A model generated the notes under the pieces. The model worked only from the letters and a program-made list of their open reading frames with translations. It had not been told where the DNA came from and did no database searches. From Stenotrophomonas maltophilia (GTDB taxonomy: Bacteria; Pseudomonadota; Gammaproteobacteria; Xanthomonadales; Xanthomonadaceae), in assembly GCA_002364755.1 (NCBI GenBank), contig DEZI01000017.1, positions 100,685 to 164,684 of the forward strand: DNA of 64,000 nucleotides, written 5' to 3'. Position numbers and translations under genes: made by a program. Position 1 is the stretch's first letter. Every line of letters begins with the position of its first letter. Shown one piece after another: positions 11,753 through 20,603 of this stretch.

Positions 11753-14061
11753 TCGCCCCAGCGTGGCGACGCATGACGATTGCGGCCCTCGCGGTCTGCC
11801 TGCTTACCAGCGCAACGATGGATGGGGCGCAGCCATCCGGGCACCCGCGGCGCCCGGTGCGTGTCGCAACCAGCCCCATGTTGCGCCCATTCCCTGAGCC
11901 GCCACAGCCGGACGCGCCGCCCACCATTGCACATCGTTATGCGAAATTGGTGGCGCAGCACTCCGGCCTGTCCTTTATCGATCAGCCGCATGACAGCACC
12001 CTCGCCGCCATCGCGGCGGTCTGCACGCGGCAGGCCGACCTGGTGCTGGTGCAAGGCGCGGCCAGCGACCTGCCCTTGCCCTGCGCCGGCCTCATCCAAT
12101 CGCGTCCGTTTCGCGGGGGCGACACCGTATTGGCTGGCCCGCTGGGCGCACCCCTGCCCCACAACGCAGGCGGGCTGCGCAGCCAGAAGCTGGCCGCCGT
12201 TGAAGGCGGCCCCTACCCCGCCTGGTTGATCGCGCGCCACCCACAGGTGGAGGTCATTGCGGCGCCCAACATGCACGCGGCACTGGCACTGGTCGATGCG
12301 GGAAAGGCAGATGCAGCCATAGGCCTGGAAGCAAGTCTGCGGCCGGTGTTCAGGCGCGACTTCAGCGGCAGCCTGCGCGTGCAGCCACTGCGGGGACACT
12401 TTCCCCGCGAGCTGCACCTGCTGGCACGCCAGAGTGACCAGCAGCTGATTGATCGCATCGAAGATGCCTTGGCACAGATCAGCATTGATGAGCACGCTGC
12501 GCTGCTGCAGCACTGGGCCCGACAGACGCTGGCGGACCGATGGGGCCATGCCACCATCCGCACGCCGCGCTGGATGCGGCCGGTCATCGTCATCGGCTTG
12601 CTCGCCTTGTCCATCTCCCTGGCCGTATCCAGGCGCCGGCGCAATCGCCTGCGAGCACAGCAGCGTGAGCGCAACCACGCCTCCAGCATGGTCAATCACG
12701 AAGTGCGCAATGCGGCGCAGGCCATGGTGAGTGCGGTCGACCTGCTCAAGCAGGGTCCGTTGCCGGCAGGTGCGCACGAACTTGCCTCCATCGCCGCCAA
12801 TGCCGGGCAGATCCTGCGCAGGCTGCTCAACCGCGCCCTGGATTTCTCCCGGCTGGCGGACGGCAGCTTCCGGCCGAGGCCTCAACCATGCGCGCCAGCT
12901 GCTATATGCATGCAGGCCGTGCAGGCAGCCACGCCGCAGGCCCAGCAGCGCGGCCTGCGCCTGCAACTGCATGCAGGCGATGCCTTGCCGCCGGTGGTGC
13001 TCGATCCTGACTGCCTGCGACAGATTCTGGACAACCTGCTGGGCAACGCACTCAAGTTCACCGACGTGGGCAACGTGGACCTGCGCGTCGAACTGGACGT
13101 TGCATCCCACCCTGCCCGGCTGCAGATCGAGGTGGTCGACAGCGGCGTCGGCATTGCGCCCGCACAGATGGCCGAGCTGTTCGCGCCCTATCGCCAGGCC
13201 GATGGCGGCCGTCAACGTGGCGGCAGCGGACTGGGTCTATCGATCTGCCGTCAGCTGGCGCAGGCCATGGGGGGCACCCTTGATGCACATAGCGTGCATG
13301 GCCGTGGCAGCCGTTTCACCCTGCGTGTGCCGGTGCGGGTGCTGGATGAGCGCGCGCTTGCGCAGGAAGTGCCGGATACACCGTGGCCGCTCAGTGGCGT
13401 GCAGGTGTTGCTGGTCGACGACCACGAACTCAATCGCAGGGTCATTGCCGCGCAGCTGCAGCAGCTCGGCGCGGCCGTGCGCGAGGCAGGTACTCCCGCC
13501 GCGGCGCTTACCCAGCAGGCCGCCTCACCCGCGTCGGTCGTTTTGCTCGACATAGAACTGGACGCGATGGATGGCTACGCGCTGGCTGCGCAGCTGCGCG
13601 GGCAGGAGCGCGATCAGGCGGATCGGGCATGCCTGCTCGCGCTGTCAGCGCACAGCGGTGATGAGCACCTGCAGCGCTGCCAGCGTGCGGGCTTCGATGG
13701 CGTGCTGGTCAAGCCTCTGCAGATCGAACGCCTGCTGGATGCACTGGGCCTTCGCGTCAGAGATGAATCGCCCGCAACCGACCTGCCGGCACAGCTGCTT
13801 GCGGACTACGACCAGGACATCCGTGCAGAAATGGCGCTGCTGCAACAGGCCGTGGACGCGCAGGATACGACAGTGCTGCGTCATCATGCACACCGTCTGC
13901 AGGGCGTCCTGCAGATGCGCGGTGCCGCCGCCATGCAGGACGTGGCGGGTGAACTGTGGGGCGTGGGCAACGCCGCTGCCGCGGACTGGCACGAAGCCCA
14001 GCGGCTGCTGCGGGTGTTGCGTGTCTGGCGCGGCGATCTTCCCGCCGCGCCAGAGCCCTGA
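11749..14061 (+). CDS. BvgS/EvgS-like hybrid histidine kinase
   Basis: The 770-aa protein has a complete four-step phosphorelay. After a signal sequence (1-27) comes a periplasmic substrate-binding-type sensor domain (about 37-265, VRVATSPMLRPF, GKADAAIGLEASL) and a membrane helix (about 277-297). HisKA follows with phosphoacceptor His about 316 (MVNHEVRNAAQ), then the HATPase domain (DNLLGNALKFTD, DSGVGIAP, GGSGLGLSICRQ). A receiver domain has Asp about 600 (VVLLDIELDAMDGYA), and a C-terminal Hpt domain has His about 712 (HHAHRLQGVLQM). The single sensor domain lies directly before one membrane helix without a PAS domain. It is translated together with the response regulator upstream. The ligand is unknown; such domains often bind amino acids or small anions. 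Confidence 0.92.
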   Translation: MIAPAWRRMTIAALAVCLLTSATMDGAQPSGHPRRPVRVATSPMLRPFPEPPQPDAPPTIAHRYAKLVAQHSGLSFIDQPHDSTLAAIAAVCTRQADLVLVQGAASDLPLPCAGLIQSRPFRGGDTVLAGPLGAPLPHNAGGLRSQKLAAVEGGPYPAWLIARHPQVEVIAAPNMHAALALVDAGKADAAIGLEASLRPVFRRDFSGSLRVQPLRGHFPRELHLLARQSDQQLIDRIEDALAQISIDEHAALLQHWARQTLADRWGHATIRTPRWMRPVIVIGLLALSISLAVSRRRRNRLRAQQRERNHASSMVNHEVRNAAQAMVSAVDLLKQGPLPAGAHELASIAANAGQILRRLLNRALDFSRLADGSFRPRPQPCAPAAICMQAVQAATPQAQQRGLRLQLHAGDALPPVVLDPDCLRQILDNLLGNALKFTDVGNVDLRVELDVASHPARLQIEVVDSGVGIAPAQMAELFAPYRQADGGRQRGGSGLGLSICRQLAQAMGGTLDAHSVHGRGSRFTLRVPVRVLDERALAQEVPDTPWPLSGVQVLLVDDHELNRRVIAAQLQQLGAAVREAGTPAAALTQQAASPASVVLLDIELDAMDGYALAAQLRGQERDQADRACLLALSAHSGDEHLQRCQRAGFDGVLVKPLQIERLLDALGLRVRDESPATDLPAQLLADYDQDIRAEMALLQQAVDAQDTTVLRHHAHRLQGVLQMRGAAAMQDVAGELWGVGNAAAADWHEAQRLLRVLRVWRGDLPAAPEP

Positions 14062-14062
14062 C

Positions 14063-14818
14063 TCAGGCTGCGTTGCGCTCGGCCTGGCGACGGGTCAGGT
14101 CATTGAAGCGACCCAGCGACATCAGGTGCTGGTGGATCAGCGCCAGCCAGCCGCTGCGGTGCCATTCGACGACCGTGGCGTCCGGCAGTGCGACGAACTT
14201 CTCCACGTCCACCACGAAGAAGCCATTGAGGTTGAACTCACGGCCATCGGGCAGGCGGATGGTGGCGTTGCGCTCGACCAGCAGGTTGTTTTCCAGCAGC
14301 GCCTTGGAGAAGGCCTGGGTCTGTTCGTGCTCGCGGGTGAACTGGCCGCAGAACTCCAGTGCCTGCTGCACCATGTCGGTGGCCTTGCCGTCGACGAACA
14401 GCGGCTGGCCTTCTTCGCCGCCACGCACGATGCGCGGGCTCTCTTCGTCGATGCCCAGCAGGAAGTCGTTGTCCTTGCCGGTGTCGATGAAGATGAAGGG
14501 GTGGCGACGCAGGTAGGCCGGGATGTAGGTTTCATCCGCCCACAGGCCATCGGTGATGAACAGGTTTTCGGTGGTGATGCCGACTGCGGCCATGGGCACG
14601 GCGGTGGGGCCGGCGAACAGAATCGGGAAGTGGTGCAGCGCCAGCGAGAATTCGCCGAGCACCAGCGGGATCGAGTTGCTGCCAGCAGCGAACTCCAGCT
14701 TGCCCGGCAGGATGCGCACATCGGCATGCACGTCGGCCTGCAGCGGCACCGGACGGGTGTAGAACAGGGGTGCGCCGCTCCGTGCAGCTTCGGTGGTGGT
14801 ATCGCTGGTGGTGGTCAT
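14063..14818 (-). CDS. SapC family protein
   Basis: The 251-aa protein matches the SapC family (PF07277), named after a paracrystalline surface-layer associated gene of Campylobacter and common in Xanthomonadaceae. It has the LHHFPILFAG segment (about residue 60) and the long C-terminal FSKALLENNLLVERNATIRL region typical of the family. Start ATG 14818 was taken; ATG 14830 is possible, and neither has a strong ribosome binding site. It is convergent with the hybrid kinase (1 base between stops). The biochemical role of SapC in this group is unknown. Confidence 0.82.
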   Translation of the reverse strand: MTTTSDTTTEAARSGAPLFYTRPVPLQADVHADVRILPGKLEFAAGSNSIPLVLGEFSLALHHFPILFAGPTAVPMAAVGITTENLFITDGLWADETYIPAYLRRHPFIFIDTGKDNDFLLGIDEESPRIVRGGEEGQPLFVDGKATDMVQQALEFCGQFTREHEQTQAFSKALLENNLLVERNATIRLPDGREFNLNGFFVVDVEKFVALPDATVVEWHRSGWLALIHQHLMSLGRFNDLTRRQAERNAA

Positions 14819-14929
14819 CGTCAAAGCCATGTCGAACATGCACGCCTGCCATCCCGGGCGCGCCAGCGGGAACAACCTGAACCCCGCATTATCAACAAGC
14901 CGCATGACAAGAGCCACCCCGACGCGAAT

Positions 14930-15256
14930 TTATTTCAGCTGCAGCGGGTAGCGTTGCCACAGCACGTGCACCAGAAAACCGGCCAGTTCGGTGTCGCGGG
15001 CACTGACGGCCGCGCGGATCTTGTCCAGCAGCACCATGTCACTGCACGAGCGCACATCGGCGTGGTTGGCCTGCCCTGCCCTGCGCGCACGGTAGCGCGC
15101 AGCCCGCTGCGCATCGCTCATGGCGTACCCGAACTTGGGCGGCCGACCGCGTTTGCGCGGCAGGGTCAGCTCCAGGGTTCCGGGGTCGTTGTCATCACGC
15201 ATGGCGGGTGCGATCGGCGGCAAATCAACAGGGGTGCGCAATTTATCGTGAGGCAT
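14930..15256 (-). CDS. Small AT-hook-like basic protein
   Basis: The 108-aa product from ATG 15256 (GGAT 7 bases upstream) carries an RKRGRPPKFGYAMSDAQRAA motif near residue 40. GRPPK is an AT-hook-like minor-groove binding core, followed by a basic helix (RAARYRARRAG). A C-terminal region (about 70-105) is predicted helical and ends QRYPLQLK. It is probably a DNA-associated protein. The frame is open further upstream, but there it translates a palindromic repeat array and is unlikely to be coding. The function is unknown. Confidence 0.55.
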   Translation of the reverse strand: MPHDKLRTPVDLPPIAPAMRDDNDPGTLELTLPRKRGRPPKFGYAMSDAQRAARYRARRAGQANHADVRSCSDMVLLDKIRAAVSARDTELAGFLVHVLWQRYPLQLK

Positions 15257-15332
15257 CACTTTAATCCAGCTTTTTCTGCACTTGTGTTGCATTGCAGCGC
15301 GAGCCGGCGCGCGTAGTGGAGGACCCGCCCTA

Positions 15333-15478
15333 TCCACGCATGGCGTGGAACTACTGCGCCATTGTAGATCCATGCCATGCATGGATGCGCATGACACCCG
15401 CAGATCCAGTAGATCCACGCCATGCGTGGATACCAATGACGCCCGCAGACACGAGTAGATCCACGCCACGTGTGGATG
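15333..15478. repeat. Array of four SMAG-type (GTAG) palindromic repeats
   Basis: Four REP-like elements lie head to tail or inverted: 15333-15354 (reverse, ending CTAC), 15364-15387, 15409-15431 and 15455-15478. Each has GTAG at one end followed by an imperfect palindrome built on ATCCACGCCATGCGTGGAT. They match the description of SMAG repeats of S. maltophilia. They occupy the gap between the AT-hook gene and the EF-G paralogue and probably act at RNA level. Confidence 0.88.
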
Positions 15479-15537
15479 CCCATGGCATCGGCAGAACAAA
15501 AAAAGGGAGCCCGCGAACCGGCTCCCTCTGCCTTGCA

Positions 15538-17574
15538 TCACCCAGCGCGCACCGGCTCGTAGCCGTGCAGATGCGCTTCACTGCTGGCGCGCCCCTGGCT
15601 GAGCGAGCGCAACGAGGTGGTGTAACCCACCAGGTTGGCCAGCGGCGCAAAACCACTGACTTCGGCGCGACCTTCCTGGTCGTCGATGCGTGCGATGCGG
15701 CCGTGGCGACGGTTGAGGTCGCCCACCACATCACCCACCGAGGCCGACGGCGAATGCACCGTCACGGCCATCACCGGTTCCAGCAGCTGCGTACCGCCCG
15801 CAGCCAGCGCGGCCTTGATCGCCTCGCCGCCAGCGCGGTGGAAGGCCGTCTCCGAGGAGTCCTTGGCATGGGTTTCCCCATCGACCAGGCTGATCTCGAT
15901 GCCCACCACCGGATGTCCCTGCGGCCCGGAGGTCAGCGCCGCACGCACACCCTTTTCCACCGCGGCGATGAAGCCGCGCGGGACCACGCCACCGACGATG
16001 CGGTCGTTGAACACGACCTGGTCGTCCTCGCGCGGCACCACGTCCAGCACCACATGGGCGAACTGGCCCTGGCCGCCATTCTGCTTGGAGACCCGGCCAA
16101 CCACGCCGGACACCGCGCGCAACGGCGTTTCCTGGTAGGCCACGCGCGGCGCGCCAACGCCAACATCGACCTTCCATTCGCTGCGCAGGCGCTCGACCAT
16201 CACCTCCAGGTGCAGCTCGCCCATGCCCCAGACCAGGGTTTCGCCACTGTCGCGCTCGGTTTCCACCTTGAACGACGGGTCTTCCTGGGCCAGGCTGGCC
16301 AGGCCCTGCGCCATGCGGATGAGGTCGGCCGCGCGTGCCGGCTCCAGCCGCCAGGCCAGTACCGGCGCCTGCGACTGGATGCTCTCCAGCCGCAATGGCT
16401 GCCCTCGCCCGCTCAGCGTTTCACCACTGACGGCATCCTTCCAGCCCAGTACCGCGACGATGTCGCCGGCCACGGCCTGCTCGATGTCGTGGGTCTGGTC
16501 GGCCTGCACGCGCACCAGCCGGCTGACGCGGCGCCCCTGCGGGTGCTGCGAACTGGCAATGGTGTCACCCACCTTCAAGGTGCCCGAGTACAGCCGCACG
16601 AAGCTCAGCGCGCCGTGCTGCTGGTGGGTGATCTTGAACAGCAGGCCCGCCAGCGGGCCATCCGGATCCGGCGGCAGCGACACCTCACCGTGTTCCGCTT
16701 CGGCAGTGACAGCCGGGCGATCCAGTGGCGACGGCAGGTAATCGACCACCGCGTCCAGCAGCGTTTCGATGCCCTTGTCCTTGAAGGCCGCGCCCGCCAG
16801 CACCGGCACGCCGGCACCGGCCAGCGTGGCCCGGCGGATCGCTGCGCGCAGCATCGCCGCATCGATCGCCGTCCCTTCCAGCCACACCGTGGCCAGCACG
16901 TCATCATGGTCGGCCACAGCCTCGATCAGCGCCTGCCGCTGCGCCTGCCACTGCGCGCGCTCGTCCTCGCCCCAGTGGGTGATGGACGCCGCAGCGCCGT
17001 CCTGCCAACGCAGCACGCGCTCGTCAACCAGGTCGACCCAGCCATGGAACTCGCTCTCGCTACCCAACGGCACGCCCAGCGCCCACGGCCGAGCCTGCAG
17101 CTTGTCCTGCAGCTGCTCCAGCACGCGCTCGAACGATGCGCCGACGCGGTCCATCTTGTTGACGAAGCCAATGAGCGGCACGCGATGCCGGCGCGCCTGG
17201 CGCCACACGGTTTCCGACTGCGGCTGCACGCCATCGACGGCCGAGAACACGGCCACGGCACCGTCGAGCACGCGCAGCGAACGCTCGACTTCAATGGCGA
17301 AGTCGATGTGGCCGGGGGTGTCGATCAGGGTCAGCCGATGCGGCGGCAGCTCGCGCGGCGCCCATTGCGCCTGCACGGCGGCCGCGCCGATGGTAATGCC
17401 GCGTTCGCGTTCGATCGCCGAGAAATCGGTGGTCGCATTGCCGTCGTGCACTTCGCCGACGCGATGGATCTCACCGCTTTTCCACAGCAGGCGTTCGGTC
17501 AGCGTGGTTTTACCGGCGTCGATGTGGGCAATGATGCCGAGGTTGCGACGGCGGGAAAGGACATGGGTGTTCAT
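15538..17574 (-). CDS. fusA2: Elongation factor G paralogue (second EF-G)
   Basis: The 678-aa translational GTPase has the EF-G order of domains. In the G domain, G1 is AHIDAGKTTLTERLL (residues about 15-30), G2 is ERERGITIG, G3 is DTPGHIDFAIEVERSL and G4 is NKMDR. The EF-G/EF-2 core then runs to the C-terminal domain IV/V region (GGEAIKAALAAGGTQLLEPVM). A start at ATG 17574 with AGGAACC upstream was chosen. It is an orphan, not in the rpsL-rpsG-fusA-tuf operon, so it is a second EF-G. Such paralogues can act in ribosome recycling, stress or antibiotic protection; which applies is unknown. A leader peptide and a terminator precede it, suggesting attenuation. Confidence 0.88.
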   Translation of the reverse strand: MNTHVLSRRRNLGIIAHIDAGKTTLTERLLWKSGEIHRVGEVHDGNATTDFSAIERERGITIGAAAVQAQWAPRELPPHRLTLIDTPGHIDFAIEVERSLRVLDGAVAVFSAVDGVQPQSETVWRQARRHRVPLIGFVNKMDRVGASFERVLEQLQDKLQARPWALGVPLGSESEFHGWVDLVDERVLRWQDGAAASITHWGEDERAQWQAQRQALIEAVADHDDVLATVWLEGTAIDAAMLRAAIRRATLAGAGVPVLAGAAFKDKGIETLLDAVVDYLPSPLDRPAVTAEAEHGEVSLPPDPDGPLAGLLFKITHQQHGALSFVRLYSGTLKVGDTIASSQHPQGRRVSRLVRVQADQTHDIEQAVAGDIVAVLGWKDAVSGETLSGRGQPLRLESIQSQAPVLAWRLEPARAADLIRMAQGLASLAQEDPSFKVETERDSGETLVWGMGELHLEVMVERLRSEWKVDVGVGAPRVAYQETPLRAVSGVVGRVSKQNGGQGQFAHVVLDVVPREDDQVVFNDRIVGGVVPRGFIAAVEKGVRAALTSGPQGHPVVGIEISLVDGETHAKDSSETAFHRAGGEAIKAALAAGGTQLLEPVMAVTVHSPSASVGDVVGDLNRRHGRIARIDDQEGRAEVSGFAPLANLVGYTTSLRSLSQGRASSEAHLHGYEPVRAG

Positions 17575-17710
17575 GAGACAGGTTCCTGCAAAGCCAACTT
17601 CAGGGGCCGCGCACCCCGGTTGGCGACAGGGCGCGCGGCTAGCGTTCGGTCTCGGCGATCTGGTGCATGGCACGTTCTCCTCGGTGTTGCGGGTGGAATG
17701 AAATGGCGGA

Positions 17711-17739
17711 AACGAAAAGAGCGCCCCGAGGGGCGCTCT
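17711..17739 (-). terminator. Attenuator-type terminator before the EF-G paralogue
   Basis: On the minus strand AGAGCGCCCC and GGGGCGCTCT form a 10-bp stem directly followed by TTTTCGTTT. It lies between the leader peptide (ending at 17764) and the EF-G start (17574), inside the transcript leader, so it can only regulate readthrough into the gene. A smaller stem (GGCCGT with ACGGCC) overlaps the leader stop codon. Confidence 0.75.
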
Positions 17740-17763
17740 GTGGATGGTCCATCGATGGCCGTA

Positions 17764-17853
17764 TCAACGGCCCCGTGGCACTCCAGGCAGACACGCCCGT
17801 TCCGCGCTTGCGCGGGTCAGGGTGAAAAACTTCAGGAGCGGCATCCGGTTCAT
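17764..17853 (-). CDS. Leader peptide of the EF-G paralogue (29 aa)
   Basis: ATG 17853 opens 29 codons, MNRMPLLKFFTLTRASAE then RACLPGVPRGR, ending at 17764. It sits upstream of a rho-independent terminator and the EF-G paralogue. Codons for Phe-Phe-Thr-Leu-Thr near the middle and Pro/Arg near the end are candidates for ribosome stalling. The arrangement (short frame, terminator, structural gene) resembles translation-sensing attenuators of ribosome-protection genes. Expression of the leader has not been shown. Confidence 0.55.
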   Translation of the reverse strand: MNRMPLLKFFTLTRASAERACLPGVPRGR

Positions 17854-17977
17854 GGGGCGCATTCTAGACCTGCCATTCTGGCGCGCAAGTGGCTATTGCA
17901 CGCATGAATGGAACGATGAGGCTTGGTGGGGCCAGATCCCTTGGAAAAGCCAAGAGCTCTAACCCCTCCACCAAGCA

Positions 17978-18727
17978 TCACTCGCAGCCGTTGATCCGCC
18001 GCGCCTCAGCCACAGTCGCGGCATGGTCACCGGTCACCGACACCCAGTCCTTCAACGAATACTCAGGATCGACCTCGGCACGCTTGGGCGAGTCGTACAT
18101 CGTGATCTCGGTCCAGCTGCCCACCGCGCCCAGCTCGGCCAGGCGCGCAGCCTGATCCTCATCGGTGCTGAATGTGTCGCCCGGCTTTGACGGCTTGGCG
18201 TTGTTCACCGTTGCGGTCTTCAACGCGCGCACGCGCAGCGCGCCATCCGGCATGCGCTGGCTGATTACATCGTAACGCTCAGTGCCGTAGGCCCATGGGC
18301 GCTCGGCATGGCGACGCACTTCACTGCCATCGTCGGCCACTTCAACCGAGCCATTCACCAGTCCGCCAATGGCAGCGATGCCGCCGTAGCCGGCCATCAT
18401 GGCTTCATAGCCGACCATCTGGCGCTTTTCCAGCGGCAGTTCACTGGCGGCGGGCTTCATGCCCGGCAGGTTGAGGTATGCCGACTTCTTGCAGAGCAGC
18501 AGCACGCGCTGGTCGCCCCAGGCCATCATCATCGCGCCACCGGTGAAGTAGTGCGTGGTGAACAGATCGGGCTTGGCGCCAGCACCGTTTGCATGGCGCG
18601 TTTCGATCGACGTGGCTTGGTCGGCCGCCTTCTCGATCGACACCGTGCGGGTGGATGCGGCATGGACGCTGCACGCCGCTGCGACCAGCGAAACCAGCAA
18701 GGCGGTGCGGGGGAAACGATGCTTCAT
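17978..18727 (-). CDS. Secreted hypothetical protein, 249 aa
   Basis: Start ATG 18727 gives a signal peptide (KHRFPRTALLVSLVAAACSV, cleavage near HAAS about residue 26), so the protein is periplasmic or exported. The mature part has no recognised catalytic motif; Cys residues occur singly (LLLCKKS, the penultimate Cys in INGCE). A longer frame start upstream has no support. It lies between the EF-G leader and the haem transporter genes, is in the same direction as both, and is not obviously in an operon with either. Confidence 0.6.
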   Translation of the reverse strand: MKHRFPRTALLVSLVAAACSVHAASTRTVSIEKAADQATSIETRHANGAGAKPDLFTTHYFTGGAMMMAWGDQRVLLLCKKSAYLNLPGMKPAASELPLEKRQMVGYEAMMAGYGGIAAIGGLVNGSVEVADDGSEVRRHAERPWAYGTERYDVISQRMPDGALRVRALKTATVNNAKPSKPGDTFSTDEDQAARLAELGAVGSWTEITMYDSPKRAEVDPEYSLKDWVSVTGDHAATVAEARRINGCE

Positions 18728-18801
18728 GGGGGTCAGTCCGTTGAGAAAAACGAACCGCCAATAATACGGTGCGAAGCGGAATCCAGCCTTGCTCAATGGG
18801 G

Positions 18802-19563
18802 TCAGGTCACCACCACCAGCGGCACGCCCCGGCGGGGATGCTGCAGCACCACCACATCCTGCTGATACACGCGCTGCAGGTTCGCTTCCGTCAGAACCTG
18901 CGCAGGCGTGCCATCGGCCGCTACCCTGCCCTGTTCCAGCAGCACGATGCGATCGGCATAGCCGGCTGCGAGATTCAGATCATGCAGCACCACGATCACG
19001 CAGGCGCCCGCTTCGGCACACGCGCGCACGCTGCGCAGCGTGCGTTCCTGGTGGCGAAGATCCAGTGCGGCTGTCGGCTCATCCAACAGCAGCAGCGGCG
19101 TGTCCTGCGCCAGCACGCGCGCAAACGTGGTGCGTGCCGATTCACCGCCGGACAACTGCTGCACTTCGCGCAGGCGCAGCGCCTGCAGCTCGGCGGCGTC
19201 GATGGCCGCCTCCACCCGCGCATCGTCCACCGTGGGATCCGGCGGATGCGGCAGCCGCCCCATCGCCACCACTTCTTCAACGCTGAAGGCGAAGCGCACG
19301 CCATGTTCCTGCGGCATCACCGCGCGTTTGCGCGCGAGCGGGCCGGACTTGTAGCTGCGCAGCGGGGCACCATGCAACTGCACTTCGCCAACATCGGGCC
19401 GCAGATCGCCGGCGGCCACCGCCAGCAGGGTCGATTTGCCGGCACCGTTCGGGCCGACCAGCGCGGTCACCGTGCCCGGTGCGAAGGTCAGATTGATGCC
19501 ACGCAGGATCTCGCGCTGATGGCGGCGCACCACCACATCGCGCAACTGCAGGAAATCGCTCAT
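18802..19563 (-). CDS. hmuV: Haem ABC transporter ATP-binding protein
   Basis: The 253-aa ATPase has Walker A GPNGAGKSTLL (residues about 36-46), the signature LSGGESART (about 145), Walker B LLLLDEPTAALD (about 165) and the switch His (VLHDLNLAAGYADR, about 200). This is the HmuV/FecE class that powers haem or siderophore import across the inner membrane. It overlaps the permease stop by 4 bases (ATGA). A Q-loop VMPQEHGVRFAFSVEEVVAMG follows the Walker A region. With HmuU and HmuT next to it, haem uptake is the likely role. Confidence 0.88.
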   Translation of the reverse strand: MSDFLQLRDVVVRRHQREILRGINLTFAPGTVTALVGPNGAGKSTLLAVAAGDLRPDVGEVQLHGAPLRSYKSGPLARKRAVMPQEHGVRFAFSVEEVVAMGRLPHPPDPTVDDARVEAAIDAAELQALRLREVQQLSGGESARTTFARVLAQDTPLLLLDEPTAALDLRHQERTLRSVRACAEAGACVIVVLHDLNLAAGYADRIVLLEQGRVAADGTPAQVLTEANLQRVYQQDVVVLQHPRRGVPLVVVT

Positions 19564-20603
19564 GGCGTGTCCTTGCGGCGCTGCTGCAGCACCAGCCAAA
19601 GGAAGAACGGCGCGCCCAGCGCGGCCGAGAACAGGCCCAGCGGGATCTCTGCTGGCGGATCCAGTGTGCGCGCGGCGGTATCGGCAATGACGATCAACAG
19701 CGCCCCCAGCACGCCCGATACCGGCAGCAACCACCGATGGCCCGGGCCGACCAGCAGCCGCGCCACGTGCGGCACCACCAGGCCGACGAAACTGATCGAG
19801 CCGGCAAACGCCACCGCCGCACCCACCAGCAACGCGCTGAAAGCCACCAGCATCCGTCGCGTCCGCGCGACATCCAGGCCCAGATGCTGCGCCTGGCGCT
19901 CCCCCAGCGCCAGCATGTCCAGCGGCGTGGCCAGACGCAGCAGCGCGAACACACCAATGGCGAAAAGCGGCACCACGGCGGCCACGTCTGCCCAGTTGGC
20001 CTGCGCCAACGAGCCCATCTGCCAGAACACCAGCGACTGCAGTTGGCTCTCGCTGGCGATGTAAGTGAGGAAGCCGATCAGCGCCGAGCAGAACGCCGCC
20101 ATCGCAATGCCCACCAGCAGCAGCGTTGCATTGCCACTGCCCTTTCCCGGGCGCGCCAATGCGTAGGTCAGGCCGATGGCCAGTGCGCCACCGCCAAATG
20201 CAGCCACTGGCACCAGCCAGCCCGCTGCGCCTGCCGCCCCCAGGACGATCGCCGCAACGGCGCCCAGCGCCGCGCCTTGGCTGACGCCAACGATGCCGGG
20301 GTCGGCCAGCGGATTGCCGAACAATCCCTGCAGGCTCGCGCCAGCCATTGCCAACGCCGCCCCCACCATGGCCCCCAGCAGGGCGCGCGGAATGCGCAGC
20401 TGCCACACCACGGCGAGGTCGCGGCGGCTGACCGCCTGCGGATCGACCAGGCCCAGTTTCACCCCCAAGGCCTGCAGAACGTCCAATGGCGGCAGGCGCA
20501 GCGGCCCCATCGCAAATGACGCCAGCACCGCGCCCACCAGAGCCAGCAGCGCCACCCACAGCATCACCCGCCCGCGACGGCGGCGCCGATCAGCCGGACT
20601 CAT
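19560..20603 (-). CDS. hmuU: Haem ABC transporter permease (FecCD family)
   Basis: The 347-aa protein has about ten hydrophobic segments and FecCD motifs (RIPRALLGAMVGAALAMAGA near residue 65, LADPGIVGVSQGAALGA near 95, and the C-terminal FVGLVVPHVARLLVG and DTAARTLDPPAEIPLG). It forms the membrane channel for substrate handed over by the periplasmic binding protein. ATG 20603 was taken; it overlaps the end of hmuT by 4 bases. Coupling on both sides supports an intact hmuTUV operon. Confidence 0.88.
   Translation of the reverse strand: MSPADRRRRRGRVMLWVALLALVGAVLASFAMGPLRLPPLDVLQALGVKLGLVDPQAVSRRDLAVVWQLRIPRALLGAMVGAALAMAGASLQGLFGNPLADPGIVGVSQGAALGAVAAIVLGAAGAAGWLVPVAAFGGGALAIGLTYALARPGKGSGNATLLLVGIAMAAFCSALIGFLTYIASESQLQSLVFWQMGSLAQANWADVAAVVPLFAIGVFALLRLATPLDMLALGERQAQHLGLDVARTRRMLVAFSALLVGAAVAFAGSISFVGLVVPHVARLLVGPGHRWLLPVSGVLGALLIVIADTAARTLDPPAEIPLGLFSAALGAPFFLWLVLQQRRKDTP

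Noticed and set aside
15333..15478. CRISPR-like appearance of the repeat array
   Set aside because: Units are palindromic, differ in sequence, are not evenly spaced and have no cas genes; they fit SMAG-type REP elements.
19560..20559. Apparent fusion of the permease region with hmuV into one 585-codon frame
   Set aside because: The hmuV frame happens to stay open upstream over hmuU. The permease is encoded in a different frame with all FecCD motifs, and hmuV has its own ATG overlapping the hmuU stop.
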